From positions 6,118,203 to 6,182,202 of the forward strand of contig CM037842.1 in NCBI GenBank assembly GCA_021234535.1: 64,000 nucleotides of DNA. The letters run 5' to 3'. The position numbers were made by a program, and so were the translations under genes. The stretch comes from Stichopus chloronotus (taxonomy: Eukaryota > Echinodermata > Holothuroidea > Aspidochirotida > Stichopodidae). Under the pieces are notes generated by a model. It made no database searches. It saw nothing but the letters and a program-made list of their open reading frames with translations, and had not been told where the DNA came from. Within the stretch, counting starts at the first letter, position 1. The number at the start of each line of letters is the position of its first letter. Positions 33,601 through 46,558 of this stretch are shown here, piece after piece.

Positions 33601-35828
33601 GGTAGATATTCTTTTTAACTGTTATTTACTCTGTTGTATTTGTATACTATCTTAATCTTATATATACCAAGTAGTTCTTCATAATGTTTCTATAAACACA
33701 GCACAGCAGTCTTTGTTCCACCTCCACTCTCCAGGACCGCTCACGAAACAAGGAACAAGTTCATCGGTCGGACTTTGTCCCGAGATTATTCTCGATCAGT
33801 TTGAAATGCAGCTAGATGTAAATTGCTAAGTAAAAATTGACAATCAATTTATTAATGAATGTATTTGAATTTTAAATCCTTGTTGACTGAATGACAAAGT
33901 TGGGAGGAATCTTCTTGAAGTTTGCATCTTATTCAGAGAAGTTCTTTGAAAAGATTTTCAGAATTTGGAATAACACACACAACTAATATCTGCATTATCA
34001 CGTGTTCATGGTCATGTTGACGTTGTGTGATATTAAGTGTGTTGAATGTTCTTACTCCTCAGAGTTGAGGTTACAGTTCCAGTATGTTAAGTTTACAGGT
34101 AGGACAAAATGGAAGAGGAGATCATTATTTGCAGTGATGAAAACTTCATAATAATTGATATATTTCTGAAAACTGCAACAAAACAAGTTGATATTCAGTG
34201 TCTCATTGAAGTATGTAAAAACACATCTAGGGACAGATTCAATGGTACGTTAATTTACACGTTAAGGAAGACACCACAGTTTATCTTTTCTTGCTATTAT
34301 AGCGTGGCTCAAAGTCTTTTTTGCTCTGCATTTGAAAACAAAGTAATTTTCTCCTAGACAGGTACAGGTAAAGTTAAAAACATTTCTGTGAATCCTTATT
34401 GTTTGTTTCATTTTATGCCTCCTGTAAAATTTCTGTCTGGTTAGATATGAATTATACAGCAATTTTCATGAAGTAACGTAAAACAGTAAAGAAGTGGTTT
34501 TCTGCTGCCCAATCAAAACATGTCAAAGCAGGTCTGAAATATGTGTTGTTGTTCAACCTACATGTAGCCCACCAGCATTTAGCTCATCATGTCATCACAA
34601 ACAAACACTATTTGCTCCAAAGAATGTCTCAGATTTACCCGTCCCCCAATCTTTCTTGTAGGACTTTTTCTTATTTATGATTTGCAATGTTTAGGTAATC
34701 ATGTTTGTCTCTCATCACATTTTTAGAGGAACACATTGCTGGGTGAACTTTAATGTTTTGAGAGATAACATACTGCCTCCCATCTTGAGAAGTTGGATTT
34801 CATCAGCTGCTCTACAAGTCATGACATGTATCTAAAACTGTGACTCATCCCTGTTAGACATTTGATTAGAGGGATGGTAATCAAAAAAAAAAAAGAAATA
34901 CAGAATAACTATGAAAAGGCAGATGAATGGACTGTTAGCAATATATTTTCTTTTTATTAGAGGTGCCTCATTTCTTAGTCATTAGTAGTAGCAGGTTTTA
35001 CAACAGCTCTGTGTGAGTTACGTGTGATATCCCCACCTGGAATAAAATGATAATAAGTGCATGGCAGCTGATCCCTTCGAGACAAATATCGCTTTGATAT
35101 TGTGAATGATTATTACAGTGATGCAGTATCAATAACCGAGAAGGCATTTGAAGGGTAGGTGGTAAACCCTCTTCTCCAGAAACTTGATAATTGGGATGCT
35201 ACCATAAATAATGCAGCCTTTGACCAAAAATTGTTCTATTCAAAAACGGCATTAGCCTGTTGGCAGTCTTTGTCAGCTGAGAGGAGCTACATTGTAGTGG
35301 GAAGGGATTTCTTAGGGGGGGGGGACTGTCACTGTTTCAGGTGGCAACAATTTTCTCTTTGTGCAGGCCCCCTATAACCCCCTCTCCCTCCCAGGAAGAT
35401 CACTGTGATTAACTTTGTTGTAATTGGTGAATTAGACATGAATGATTTAAACTGATTCAAATATTCTTGAAATTGTTTTCACACAGAGAAACAAATGCTA
35501 GGGGTTACAGATGAAGTGATGTTTTATGTTTGGAACAATGGCAGTTAATTTGCTTATCTTTTGCTTGTGAATTTCAAGCAGATATGCAGGTAGTTTATAT
35601 GTTTAGGCAACAAAAGTCATTTCTATCTTTATCAGGCTCATTTGCGATGATGACACTAATAGTCGCACCATCATATTGACAAGGGCAGTAATTACTATAG
35701 ACATAATTTGCATATAATACTGTGTCCAAAGAAAATTGAATCAGAGTTTGCAAACTGCCAGGTTGAAATGGTTTCAGATCTTTGGTAAGATGCAGCCAAA
35801 CTATCATTGGAAAGTTGTAGCAGGTGAC
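30686..35828. other. Non-coding stretch with pyrimidine-rich repeats
   Basis: Contains a small ACATTGGTAAG/ACATTGGTGAG repeat (31345-31400), a pyrimidine-rich ~48-bp array (32705-32830), a CTTTGTCCCCCACCAC repeat (32945-32998) and scattered homopolymers. Short open stretches at 31979-32124 and 33719-33829 have weak splice context and are not called. Confidence 0.55.
32705..32830 (+). repeat. Three-copy pyrimidine repeat with TAG|GTAGAA
   Basis: CCCTCTCTCTTTGTCTGTAG followed by GTAGAATAACTA, then a copy with CTCTAGAAAGAATAACTA, then a third full copy. Period about 45-60 bp. Confidence 0.9.
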
Positions 35829-36160
35829 TGAGGGGATGGGGCAGACTGTTTCAGGTCCTTGGGAGGATGGAGCAGACCGCTTCAGGTCCTTGGGAGGATG
35901 GAGCAGACCACTTCAGGTCCTTGGGAGGATGGATTAGACCGCTTTAGGTCATTGGGAGGATGGATTAGACCGCTTTAGGTCATTGGGAGGATGGAGTAGA
36001 CCGCTTCAGGTCATTGGGAGGATGGAGTAGACCACTTCAGGTCCTTGGGAGGATGGATTAGACCACTTTAGGTCATTGGGAGGATGGAGTAGACCGCTTC
36101 ATGTTGTCGGGAGGATGGAGTAGACCGCTTCATGTTGTTGGGAGGATGGAATCAAACTGT
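35829..36160 (+). repeat. 31-bp minisatellite (CTTCAGGTCCTTGGGAGGAT)
   Basis: About 11 units of CTTCAGGTCCTTGGGAGGAT plus GGAGCAGACCG. Later units carry TTAGGTCATT or ATGTTGTTG variants, so similar units cluster together. Confidence 0.93.
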
Positions 36161-37385
36161 TTCAGATTTTGAGGTCACTGCAGGCAATCATTTACATCAG
36201 TCTCAGCTATCCTTTTGGTAACATATGACTGTGAAAAGAGAACAGACATTAACTACAGACGTTCTGCAACTGGTAAAGATTTTAAAAGGAAGCAACAGTT
36301 TAAAAGTAATTCTGAGGAGAAACTAGTTATTTCCAAGCCTGTAATCAAAAAGGAGGGTGGGGAAACTGGAGGGCAAAGCCCACAAAACTTGTCTCCCTAG
36401 AATTTTTTTTAAGTAAAAAATGTGTTTGAGTCCCATGTGCCAGTGGGTTCTTCTAATCTATTTTTTTATGTTGACCCCACCTATACTGGTGGCTATGACC
36501 ATGGGCCTGGTTATTTCTCAGATATCTTGAGGCAGGTTTTATGCTTTTATCGCTGAATGTTTCACTTTCCAAAATCTGAAAGGAGATGTGTTTTGTTTGG
36601 GTTTTTTTTGTTTGCTTATTCACAATGATTGTGTTAGATCTCTTCAATGCATGGTGTTGTTTTTAGTATTTTTTGTACCATTCTTCTTACTCTTGTATTG
36701 ATGTTTACTCACTTTATTTCTTGATTTCATCATTTTGTTCTTGTTTTAACATTTGTTTACTCACATTGTTTTAACATTTCATCATTCATCTTCTATTTTG
36801 TTTACACATATTGTGTTTATGTCCTAGTTCTATTTTACATTGTTTTAACATTACATCAGCTTCCTTGTCCTCATATTTCCTCCTTCATGTTGTATTTCCT
36901 CCCCATTCGAAGATTTCCTTCCCCTCATTGTCTTAACGTTTTGTCTTCCTTCAGAGTCCATCTCACATTGACACTCCTTGAGTCGTGTGACTTCCTTTCA
37001 AAATTATTGAACCGGGTAGATAACATAGTTTTCATCAAACTGACAGTGATCTGAGGAATGGAAAATTGATGAGTCAGCAGATGTCCTATAATTCAGGAGA
37101 GGGGGTGGGGCAGGGAGAAGGGAGTGAAGGGTCACAGGTGAGGGTGGGTTGTTCTATTTTAGAAGTGGTTTTTCCTCTATTGTCCATATGTGTGAGCATT
37201 CTGTATCCCACATGTACAGTATGTATAGAATTAGTAAAGTGTTGCAAGAGGTGGGAATTTTTAATTGACCTCTGCAAGTGACAGGGGGGACAGGTGTGTT
37301 GCACCGAATGTATAGAAGTGAGATATGTCTTCCTTTAAGTATGTGCTTGTCTCTGTAACTCTCCCGAAAGGGGGGGGAGGACTTC

Positions 37386-37668
37386 TTAAAGGGAAATAGG
37401 GCGTTTAGAATACACCAACATGACATACAAGAGAAAATAGCGGTTATCATTGTTAAACCATTCAGTCTCATCAATAAACATCTACCAAAGCTTCATCTCC
37501 TCAAAACATTATGCATATGATGAGTAACAGAAAATGCATCATTTGAATTTTGAAAAGTTTCTGTGAACAAATTAGTGTTGAGCAACAAATAACTGAATTT
37601 CTGTCTGTGAGGAGCTTATCTCTTGAAGAGAAGGCTACTGTCCTTATAAACACCCTATTTCCCTTTAA
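37386..37668 (+). mobile_element. TTAA-flanked MITE, family 2, copy 1
   Basis: 283 bp starting at TTAA, AGGGAAATAGGGCGTTTA and ending TAAACACCCTATTTCCCT, TTAA. The TIRs match over about 18 bp. Part of the interior (ATTCAGTCTCATCA, CTCCTCAAAACATTATGCAT) matches the element at 46203-46558 in reverse. No transposase. Confidence 0.85.
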
Positions 37669-37695
37669 GTGTTTGCCTCTATGCTGCTACCATGG

Positions 37696-37790
37696 AGCTG
37701 CCACCTTAATGGCAGTTCCCTGGTTGTGTCTAGGTAATGTCAAGAAGCTGCCATCTTAATGGCAGCTCCCTGGTTGTTTCTAGGTCATGT
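37696..37790 (+). repeat. 50-bp tandem duplication
   Basis: AGCTGCCACCTTAATGGCAG and TCCCTGGTTGTGTCTAGGT at 37696 recur at 37746 with a few changes. Confidence 0.9.
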
Positions 37791-37944
37791 CATGTTCTAA
37801 TGATCAGTGGTTAGGTCAAATCAGCAGGTAGCAACCAACCTTTGGAATGAGGATATCAGGGAAATTAGAAAAGCATAATTGATGGTGGCTGTGCTGTATG
37901 CCAACTGTCTTATCCAAAGAACATTTAACATCTGTTTTTATCAT

Positions 37945-38090
37945 CTGGAGGAATTATTCTCTTCATCCGAGAGGATGGTCAGTGTATGGATAGTGGATGG
38001 ATGGAGAATTCCGGCAGGGGAAAAGAAGTCACCGTCTGGAGGAATTATCCTCTTCATCAGAAAGAAGTGTAAGGTGGATGGGTGGAGAGA
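37945..38090 (+). repeat. 91-bp imperfect duplication
   Basis: CTGGAGGAATTATTCTCTTC at 37945 recurs as CTGGAGGAATTATCCTCTTC at 38036, each followed by TCATC and later GGATGGATGG-like words. It lies inside a 125-codon open frame that I do not call. Confidence 0.85.
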
Positions 38091-38347
38091 GCACAGGATT
38101 GTGGTATTGACACCCTGCTATGGCGGAGTCCAAAGTTACATCATCCATACTTTTTTCCTGTCATCCAACCACGTGGAACTATATTGTTTGTTCCTTCTCC
38201 TCTGTCTTCCAACTCCTGAAGACATTCAAGTTTTAAGTGTGTCCAGCATTGGCTGAGTTTTCTTGATTTAAGCCTGCATACTCTCTCATTCATGTTTTGA
38301 GTACTCACACATGTACCCAGACTCATGCACTAACCTGTCTCTCACTA

Positions 38348-38445
38348 CCTCATCCTCATCGTGGTATCCCTCATCGTGGTATGCCGGCTCATCGTGGTAT
38401 GCCGGCTCATCGTGGCATGCCGGCTCATCGTGGTATGCAGGTCAT
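38348..38445 (+). repeat. 18-bp minisatellite (TCATCGTGGTATGCCGGC)
   Basis: Five units of 18 bp, six codons each, so frames run through it (HRGMPA). Confidence 0.95.
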
Positions 38446-40089
38446 CCCCCATCCTGGATATTGTGGGGTGACCTTCCTCCCATTGAGCTATTGATCATCA
38501 TGTCCATTGTCTGAAGTGGTTTTATCCTGTTTGCTCTGTTACTAAACAAAGTGCAAGACTTACTGTCATGTTCTGATGGTCACGGCTGATAATCCGATGC
38601 TTATATTGATCTTGTTCATGGCTACATTATCATGTTACATTATCCTGTTGCAGGATGTGATCTGTGGTCTGATATTAATCAGATTGTGATATCTAGATGT
38701 CCAGAGCATTGTATCTCAAGCAGTGTTCTCCATTGGGGCTTAGGGAGTAACCACAAGAGAAAAAAGACCCACTCAAAATGGTGACCACCCACTTAAATGG
38801 ACCCCCAACAGAATACCTGCTCAGCCGAAAAACAGCTTACAGCAGTCAACAACCATTTCAAATCGATCAAGATGTAGTCTTTCTATAGCAACCTTTAGCA
38901 TTATTTACCATCTAACTGTTAAACATTTTGGAGGCGAAATTTAACTCCTTCCCCTTAAACCCCTCCTGGCACTTGCTTTGAGATCCCCCCGCCCCTTCTT
39001 TTGAATTCTGTGGAGAGTGTTTCCCTTATGTGAATACAACCAGGTAAATGTTTCAATACAGGCCAGGTCAAATTATGTTTTACGTTTCATTTTGTTTTCG
39101 TCATCATAGGTTTTCATGAGAGAGACTGAAGAGGGGGGATGTTCTTCCTCTCAGAGGCTGGATTATCAGTGAGATACCTTAAACTATCGAACAGTTATCA
39201 AGAATCCTTCGAATCAACTCACAGAGGTAGATTATCAGATCGACAAGAGTCTGGACTGACCAAAGGCTGAACTAAAATTAACATCCAATACTTGATTTTG
39301 AATGCATTGCATTATTTGCATAGACCTTTATGACAGAAGTCATGTATCATAATTTTTTTTTTAGTCTTGATAACTTAGCAACAGTAAAACATGTCTGAAG
39401 AGAGCAAGATTTTATTTCATTGAAGACAATTTGAAAAGATGTCTTTATTTTCCAAGCAACTATCGTAGCATTAAAACAACTAATGGGAGAGTTTCTGATA
39501 AGACTTTGGTCTAAATATTAAAAGTCAGTTCAATTATGGAACCATCATTTGTGACTATCAAAGAAGTCACATAAATCTAATCTGATAATTACCTTCGGTA
39601 TTTTAATCTGGGAATTATTTATAGAGAGTCAAAGAAGAAGAAGTCAAAGATGTTGTCATCGATCATAGTTAGAGACTGGAATTCTGGGAGTTTCTGTGAA
39701 GATATAGAATCAGTTTCCATGGTAACACACAATTCATTCTTGGTTTCTATTTATTAGATGCAAACCATGCCCAGTTTAGTTTGGTCTACGTAATTAATCT
39801 ATTCAGGATGTATAAGAGGGTATATAGTATGTGGTGAAGGGATATTAAGGGATGAGTCCTGGAGTAGAACAGGCTAGTAGTGCCTGATGAAGGGTGGTAA
39901 GGGAGATGTCTGGAGTGAAAAACAAGGTGTGCAGTACCTGATGAATAGGCTTGAGATAACAGGCTGACATTTGCCTGAAATGTTTCAAGGTGAGAATCCT
40001 TTGTGAAAAAAGTTATCAAGGAAAACCTGAATTCATTGAATTCACATTCACTAATCGTAATAACTGTTGCATTGTACACAATCCTCAGA
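38446..40089. other. Non-coding stretch
   Basis: AT-rich with no gene. At 39830-39950 about two diverged ~64-bp units share CTGATGAAGG, AAGGGA and CTGGAGT words. Confidence 0.5.
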
Positions 40090-40370
40090 TCTCCTTCTGT
40101 GTCCTACATGTTCACCCTTGTATTGGCCCTCTAATGTTCCTTTGTGGCTACAATCCCCTATCTGTGTCAAACATGTTCACCCATCGATAGCCCTCTCGTG
40201 TTCTTATGTGGCTGCTATCCCATCCTTGTACCCTATATGTTCACCCATCAACTGCCCACTTGTGTTCCTTTGCAGCTAAAATCCCCTGCCCCCCCTCTCT
40301 CTCTCTCTCTTTGCCCTCCTTGTGTACCCTTCACTTGCCCACCTGTTACCTTTGCAGCTATCACAAAAAC
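40090..40370 (+). repeat. ~64-bp tandem repeat
   Basis: ATGTTCACCC marks units starting near 40108, 40173 and 40237, followed by a shorter, altered copy near 40320. The period is 64-65 bp, with CTCTCT expansion in the third unit. Confidence 0.85.
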
Positions 40371-41139
40371 TGGTCCTATGATGTAGTCTCCTGTGTCTCA
40401 GTGGGGCTTCCCCTATTCATTCATGGCTGTCTGTCACTCAGTTGTCAGTATTTGTGACAGATAATGGACACATTAAGGCTATTAGATGGAAAAGTCACAG
40501 CATGTTGCCTGTGAGTTGGTATTAACAGTTTTCCACCACATTCAGTATTACAGACCATGTGCTGAAGTTTCACCTTGTTTGTACAGAATGATAACTGTCT
40601 AAACCATTAAATCCACCCATTCCCTGCTATCCCCCCCCCCCTTCTGACCACCTCCATTTCTAGTCCTTTGCAGGTTCTCACTCAGAGAACAGTATTGTAA
40701 ACTGATCATTTCACGTTATTGAGTTATATTTATTAATATATGTTAGTTGTGAACTGGTAGTGATATACTCACACTGCACTGGGATATTTTTCTTTTGTTA
40801 TTCTCATAATGATGACTGCAATTGGTGCTCACAGGATATGAAGTTGAAGAGTTCATTACTTGACACTTTTTACAGCTCTTGGTATGTAAGTACTTAGAAT
40901 CTTGTTCTTGTAGATCAGGACTGTATACTGTCTCCGATCATCTCACGAAATCAAGTTGCTGTAACCATCAATGGGGCCCACAGTGAAAAAAAGGACTACT
41001 AGAGGGCATCTTACTTTCAATGACCCCTCATTTGCTAGTTGTAAGGTCTTGTTATACTAAAACCTACCCAAGGGACCCATCACTTTCAATTGGAGATACT
41101 CATACTTCTGTTTTTAAGTGTGCTAGTTACAACAACTGC

Positions 41140-41315
41140 AAGTACCATGTAAGAGCAAGGGGACAGGGTGATGTCAAGGAGAAGGTGTGGTGCCAAGAGG
41201 AACTGGGATGGTGTCAAGAGGAAGGGGTGGTATCTAGGGGAAAGGGAGATGGTGTCAAAAGGAAGGGGGTGTTGACCGTGTTGTCAAGAGGAAAGGGGGA
41301 TGGTATCAGGAATGC
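41140..41315 (+). repeat. Purine-rich GGTGTCAAGAGGAAGGGG repeat
   Basis: About seven degenerate units of GTCAAGAGGAAGGGGG with GATG or TGTG fillers. Confidence 0.8.
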
Positions 41316-42393
41316 ATTCTAAGAGGTAAGGTTCATTATTATTCACATCAAGGTTTATTACAACTCAAATTTATATGCTTCACTTTTTATATATTTCTAT
41401 ATCATGAGATAATAATAATAATATCATGTTTAACTATGTTTGAATATTTACTTTGCCTGCGTGCTTTATTGCTTTTATGTTTCTCCTTTTTTTGTATATT
41501 CTTCCAGCAAGGTTCATTCTGCTTTTAAAGTCATGATTGGAATTGTCTACATTGTGAGGGCAACTTCCTGTAGCATCACTGGATAAGTGTTAAAAATAAC
41601 AAAAAAGCTGACTAACCATTTAAAGATGGACCATGAAACAACTACCAAATTCGCTGACATACTTTGATATGAATGAGAAGTGAATATCTAGACAGATTTA
41701 AGTAACTATTGCAAATCAAAAACTTTTTTATGAGTTTCCATTGAAATTCATTAGAATGGAAGAGCATGACTTGCTTTATAACTTTCTGTTTAATCTGATT
41801 TCAATAGTTCCTCATCTGCTATGATATATGTGGCAATCCGCTAAGCCTGCTAGAAATGAAACCGGCAGACTTTACAGGATTTAGTCTAAGATGGAAAAAA
41901 TAAAGCAATTACCTAAACTTTGCACCTTCTTTTGTGGAGTTTGTGACTTTGAGAATTTAAAGACTTTTTTCCTGGTCTCCTTCAAAGGTAACAGGAAAGG
42001 AAAAGTTTTGAAACGTCCTGGTCCTATAGCTGTAGTTATTACCCGTCACCAGGCCTGTAATCAACTCCCTAAAAAAATTATTGCATCCCCCCTAATAACT
42101 TGGGTGGAAAATGTTATTTTGCATCATATTGAGAGCACTTATTTCATATCAATCCCTGAAATATGGAAGACTCTCAATGGATGGAATCTAGTGCACCCAA
42201 ACAAAACTCCTGGGTCTGGCCCATGAACAAGTTAAGTCACATATGTACAGCGGTGGCTTCTCTCACTCTCTTTTTCTTTGTGGACCCCAGTATGGAATCT
42301 GACTTGGCCACAGGCGTGCCCTTACACCACTGATGATTTGTCATGTTAGATTTGCAAATACCTATGAGAGATTACTTTACTCTAAGTAAGATA

Positions 42394-42472
42394 TGATCAG
42401 ATCAAGGAGGTTCTACAAGGGACTTGTAGAACCTTGTAGAACCTCTTCCTTGTAGAACCTCCGTGATCAGAT
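42394..42472. mobile_element. 61-bp foldback with 9-bp flanking duplication
   Basis: TGATCAGAT occurs at 42394-42402 and again at 42464-42472. Between them lie 61 bp whose ends are inverted copies (GGAGGTTCTACAAGG and CCTTGTAGAACCTCC, 15 of 15), with further CTTGTAGAACC copies inside. The shape fits a very small insertion with target-site duplication. Confidence 0.7.
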
Positions 42473-45400
42473 AGGCTAGTAGTTATATTTTGTGTGTAGC
42501 CAGCAAGGGAATGAGTCATTGTAATGGATCAAACTTAAACTGTAATAGGGCTTACTCTCCGGCTGAGGGGATATATACGTTTCTCTATCATGGCATTCAC
42601 TTGAGTGTCTATATCCTTTAATGAGGCTTCAGAAATCCCAAGGTCTGTGAGAACCTAAATAATAAATTTCCGTTTCATTACCAGCTCGCCTTCGAGTGGA
42701 TTCAACAATTGCACTCAGCATCCCTTACACGTCAGTTGTATCTACCTGTATTTGTTGGGTCTTCCGTCAGTTAGGAGATTTAAACAGTAGGTTTCACTTC
42801 GTTTTTTACTTCGTTTTTTTTTTTTTCTTCGTTCATCTGTATTTTTTTTTCTTTCATCTGTAACCCAACTCTCGCCGCGCAGTCTGTCTGCAGACGACCA
42901 TCAACTTGTTTGGCCATCGTATAGTACCTGGCAACATACCAAAAACCGCAGACAAACCAAACAACTGTACGTGCACATTCCCAGGAAATATACATAAAGA
43001 TTAAAAACAAGGATAAGATTCTTTGAAAAAAATCACACTATGTGTGGCTTAGGCTAAGTTGTGCACCCTTTCGTCAGTTTCTCTCTTCCAGGGCAGTTTC
43101 TATGGCCTTTGACCGTCGTTTGATCTATAATGTTATGCATGATACGGTTTTCTGTTTTGGCCTTTCACATTGAGAAAGGAATTATTTTGTTGGTGAAGGG
43201 CAGTGGGTGCGAGGATTACAACACTCATGTCGGTTGCACTCATGGGGTGCCTAGTATAGCTAGAGAGGAGTTGGAACAGCATCCTAAATTATGGTCTCTT
43301 TAATATTCCCTTGAGTTCTCGGCATCATAAAATAATTATGTGAGTTCCCAAGTAATTCTGTGAAATGCCGTACAACTAGCCACCACATTTTTACACATTT
43401 TTATAGGTTTTTTTTTTTTTTTCTCTCAACTAATGCTCCTTTAATATCCTGACCTCGTAGTGATTTTTTTCTTCGCTTCCAGACAGTCGCTTTGTAGTGT
43501 ACGAAATAAAAAGTAGGGAGGAATCGTTAGTGACCTGACAGTGTCACCTCCAAGTACCGTAGCCAATAAGTAACTTAATGGTTCTACCAAAAAAAAAAAA
43601 AACATTGTTTCTATGAAAGGCATTTTGCTTTACCACAGTGTTATCCGTGCCGCGACCAGATCAATTCCGTTCAGTTTATGTGATTTCAGCTTGGTACCTC
43701 TGGGGACATGCAGAAGATTCTACATTTTAAAGGACTTTCCAATTAAAGTGACCCGACCTAAGGCTACTTGATATGCTAACATGGCCATAAAATCTTGCGA
43801 AAATATCCATATACCAGCACTTTGTGTTTTCTTGCACTTATTTTCAAATGGTGAAGTTTACCTGAATTGAATACTGGTACCATTCATCTTTGCGGGTTAA
43901 GTGTCGCTTGGTGTTTTGATTGCTATAAATGCACGCAGATACAGATACAAGCTACTACAACCTACCATAGGCTACATATTTCGTGTTATTGTGCGAGGTG
44001 AGATATTCATCGTTGCCATAGAAACGGCAGTGACCACTGTTTGAACCTTTCGATGGGGTGACCGCCAACAGCAGGATGCTATCTTTTCCTGTCTGTCGTT
44101 GATTAGCGAGAGCGGCCGGATGTAAAAAAAACCAAAAACTACGGTATATTTAACAGACCATTAGATAAACAGTCCCCCTCATTATAAACAACCTTTGTGC
44201 GTGCAAACTGTCACGTACTATCAGAAACCGAGAGGTCGCCAGTGAGGCACACAACTCCGTTTACCCATGTATGACGATTCTAATTAAGTTAAATTGTGGT
44301 TAATTTCGAGGTATAAGGTTTACGAAAGCTAACTTCTCGTTTAGTTTTGAGTTAGGTTACCTAGTCGAGCAAAGGAAACAAGTAGGCCTATGATTCTGTG
44401 CAGGTGAATACCGATAATCAATAGTTCCTGCCGACAAATATAACGCTGATTCCCTGTACATATGACCTCAATCGATCGTCAAATGGTCGGTAGTTTTGGT
44501 ATAATTAATTTACTATTGAAGAAGTGCCTTAATAAATCATATTTTTACAATGATCTACCACAATACTGGTAGATGGTCTACAATAACATTTTATCATGAC
44601 GTCATACATGTTTTTTTTTTTTTCTGAAGGTTGTTTTCATATAGCACTACTGCATCGTATTCCCACGAAGAATTCATTCCAAGTCCCCTCGTAGGTAGAT
44701 AAGTCATCTTTCCCTTTGTCTCTGTGATACAGCAACAATTAACGGTGGGAAGGGCGGGTACATGACAACAAGATTGAGAAAGTATGAGAAGCAATCAATC
44801 CGCTGAAGTAAAACAAAAGGATGGTTTGTGCCGCATGATGGGGTTTGTTTACGTCACAAACAGAACGAATGATGGCACCCAACTTAATTAAAAAGTAACG
44901 GCCCCAAACCCTGGGAATCCATGCATGTGCCAGTTCACTGACATCTTCAAAATGAGGAAATTTATTATGTCACTGAGCAGAAAAAGTACTGGGGCAGAAT
45001 GACCCCCTACCCATCATTTCTTCATGACAAGTTCTGAATTGTAATACCAGCTTCATCAATTCATCAATCATTTTTCCTTTTTTTTAACACCATGCATCTG
45101 TGAAATTCCACAGAACTTGGATCCCTAAAACATAGAGCTTTCTTACCGTAATAACTCTTAGGCGTTCCATGGAAGTTTCCTAAAATAAGAAAGCTGGCAT
45201 AGTTGAATCTATTCGCACGTCACAAACAATCTAACCTAATCTTTGTCTTTTGCAGTAACATAGAACTAAAACCCTACACCTTATCCTATTCGTGCTTTTG
45301 GGTTGCACACTAACTTAGACCCAAACCCTATACCTTATCCTATTAACAAATGGTATCTTTTTTTTCCTTCGTGCCAATTAGTTGCGAATAAGCTCGTGCG

Positions 45401-45831
45401 AATCCACTGATTACTATCTGTGTCTGTTTATATCTCCGTCTGCGATTCATGAATGAATTCAGTTACAAACTCATCACTGTACAGCAATTCAGATTAACAC
45501 CTTTGCGGCATGCCAGATACTTTCGATTACTAATATCATTGGGAGAAACAAACCAAAGATTGACAAAGTGCAGACCGGCTGCAGGTGTGAGTTGAAATGG
45601 GGTCACTTGTATGTATATTAACTCCATATGTCTGCCATCAATTGACCTTCCATTGTTGTCTCGCTCATCGCATTGTGATAGTCACGAAAAGTATATAATA
45701 TTGTGACGTCAAATCTAAACACAGGATGTGACGTGAAGGAAATACATCAGGGTATTATGTTATAACTACGTAGGGTTCCATATACGGTAGCTGATATGTT
45801 CCATGACATCATATTGTGTTCAACATTATAG
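42473..45831. other. No supported gene; X-box-like site and small duplication
   Basis: CpG-richer patches occur near 42870-42900 and 43990-44110. An X-box-like GTTGCCATAGAAAC lies at 44012-44025. ACCCTACACCTTATCCTATT is duplicated (with ACCCTATACC) at about 45270 and 45327. A minus-strand start MAKQVDGRLQTDCAAR at about 42920 lacks a good donor and is not called. Confidence 0.5.
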
Positions 45832-45862
45832 GCTCGTGGACAGTCGGGCAGGAAGTTCAAAT
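45832..45862 (+). CDS. Candidate penultimate exon of an unrecognised gene
   Basis: 31 nt between TTCAACATTATAG and a strong donor AT|GTAAGT. Frame ARGQSGRKFK plus one base, which joins in phase to the exon at 46559 to give ...GRKFK-C-RIIRG.... Basic composition. Found by phase and splice match only. Confidence 0.4.
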
Positions 45863-46202
45863 GTAAGTGGAATGATACATTATCCATAGTTCCATACCAC
45901 GATCGATCGATCGATTTTCACAAACAGGAAGTGACACAGTAAATGTCATCTTTCGATTTTCAATCAAAATCGATAAGCCTCACAGCAGTAGCTTCAAGGG
46001 CATTTCCTTTTCTAAAATTTACATTATCAAGATTGTAATATCATACCTAGTTGTAAGTTTTATCCCCGCTTGTGTATATTTTACACTTATGTTGTGAAAA
46101 AAATGTCCTCGACAGTGTTTCTATTTTGTAAGTCCTCCTGAAAATGCACATTCACATGACCTCTATTATTATTATCACATGACTCAGGGAGCTTCTGTGA
46201 AA

Positions 46203-46558
46203 CTGAAAGGCAAATAATAAGGCGTTTGTTTTACAAAAAACAACCACATTTTTAAAACCAATGTTTGCAGACATGGAATGATAGATCACTCAAAATATGG
46301 AAGGACTTGGGCCTTCTTGTCAAGAAATACGTTTCTCGCAGATAGAAATTCAGTTATTTTTGCTCAACAATAATTTGTTCACCCAAACTTTCCAAAATGC
46401 ATGTGATGCATCTTCTGTTACTCATCACATGCATGATGTTTTGAGGAAATGAAATTTTTGTAAATGTTTAGTGATGAGACTGAATGGTAAAAGCTTTTTT
46501 TTTTTAATTTGTATTGTGTGTTGTTTTGTTCTAAACGCCCTATGTCCCGTTCATTTAG
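46203..46558 (-). mobile_element. MITE family 2, diverged copy abutting an exon
   Basis: The left end CTGAAAGGCAAATAATAAGG and the right end TAAACGCCCTATGTCCCG resemble the family 2 TIRs. The interior (GATGAGACTGAATGG, GTTACTCATCACATGCAT) matches 37386-37668 in reverse. TTAA is degraded; the right end now reads TTCATTTAG. Confidence 0.65.

Noticed and set aside
33719..33829. Possible terminal exon HLHSPGPLTKQGTSSSVGLC ending at TAA
   Set aside because: The acceptor has almost no pyrimidine tract and there is no upstream partner.
37879..38256. 125-codon plus-strand frame
   Set aside because: Spans a 91-bp duplication, which would not be expected to keep a real domain; no recognisable protein.
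41891..42226. 111-codon plus-strand frame
   Set aside because: No family match and composition like the surroundings. A relic cannot be excluded.
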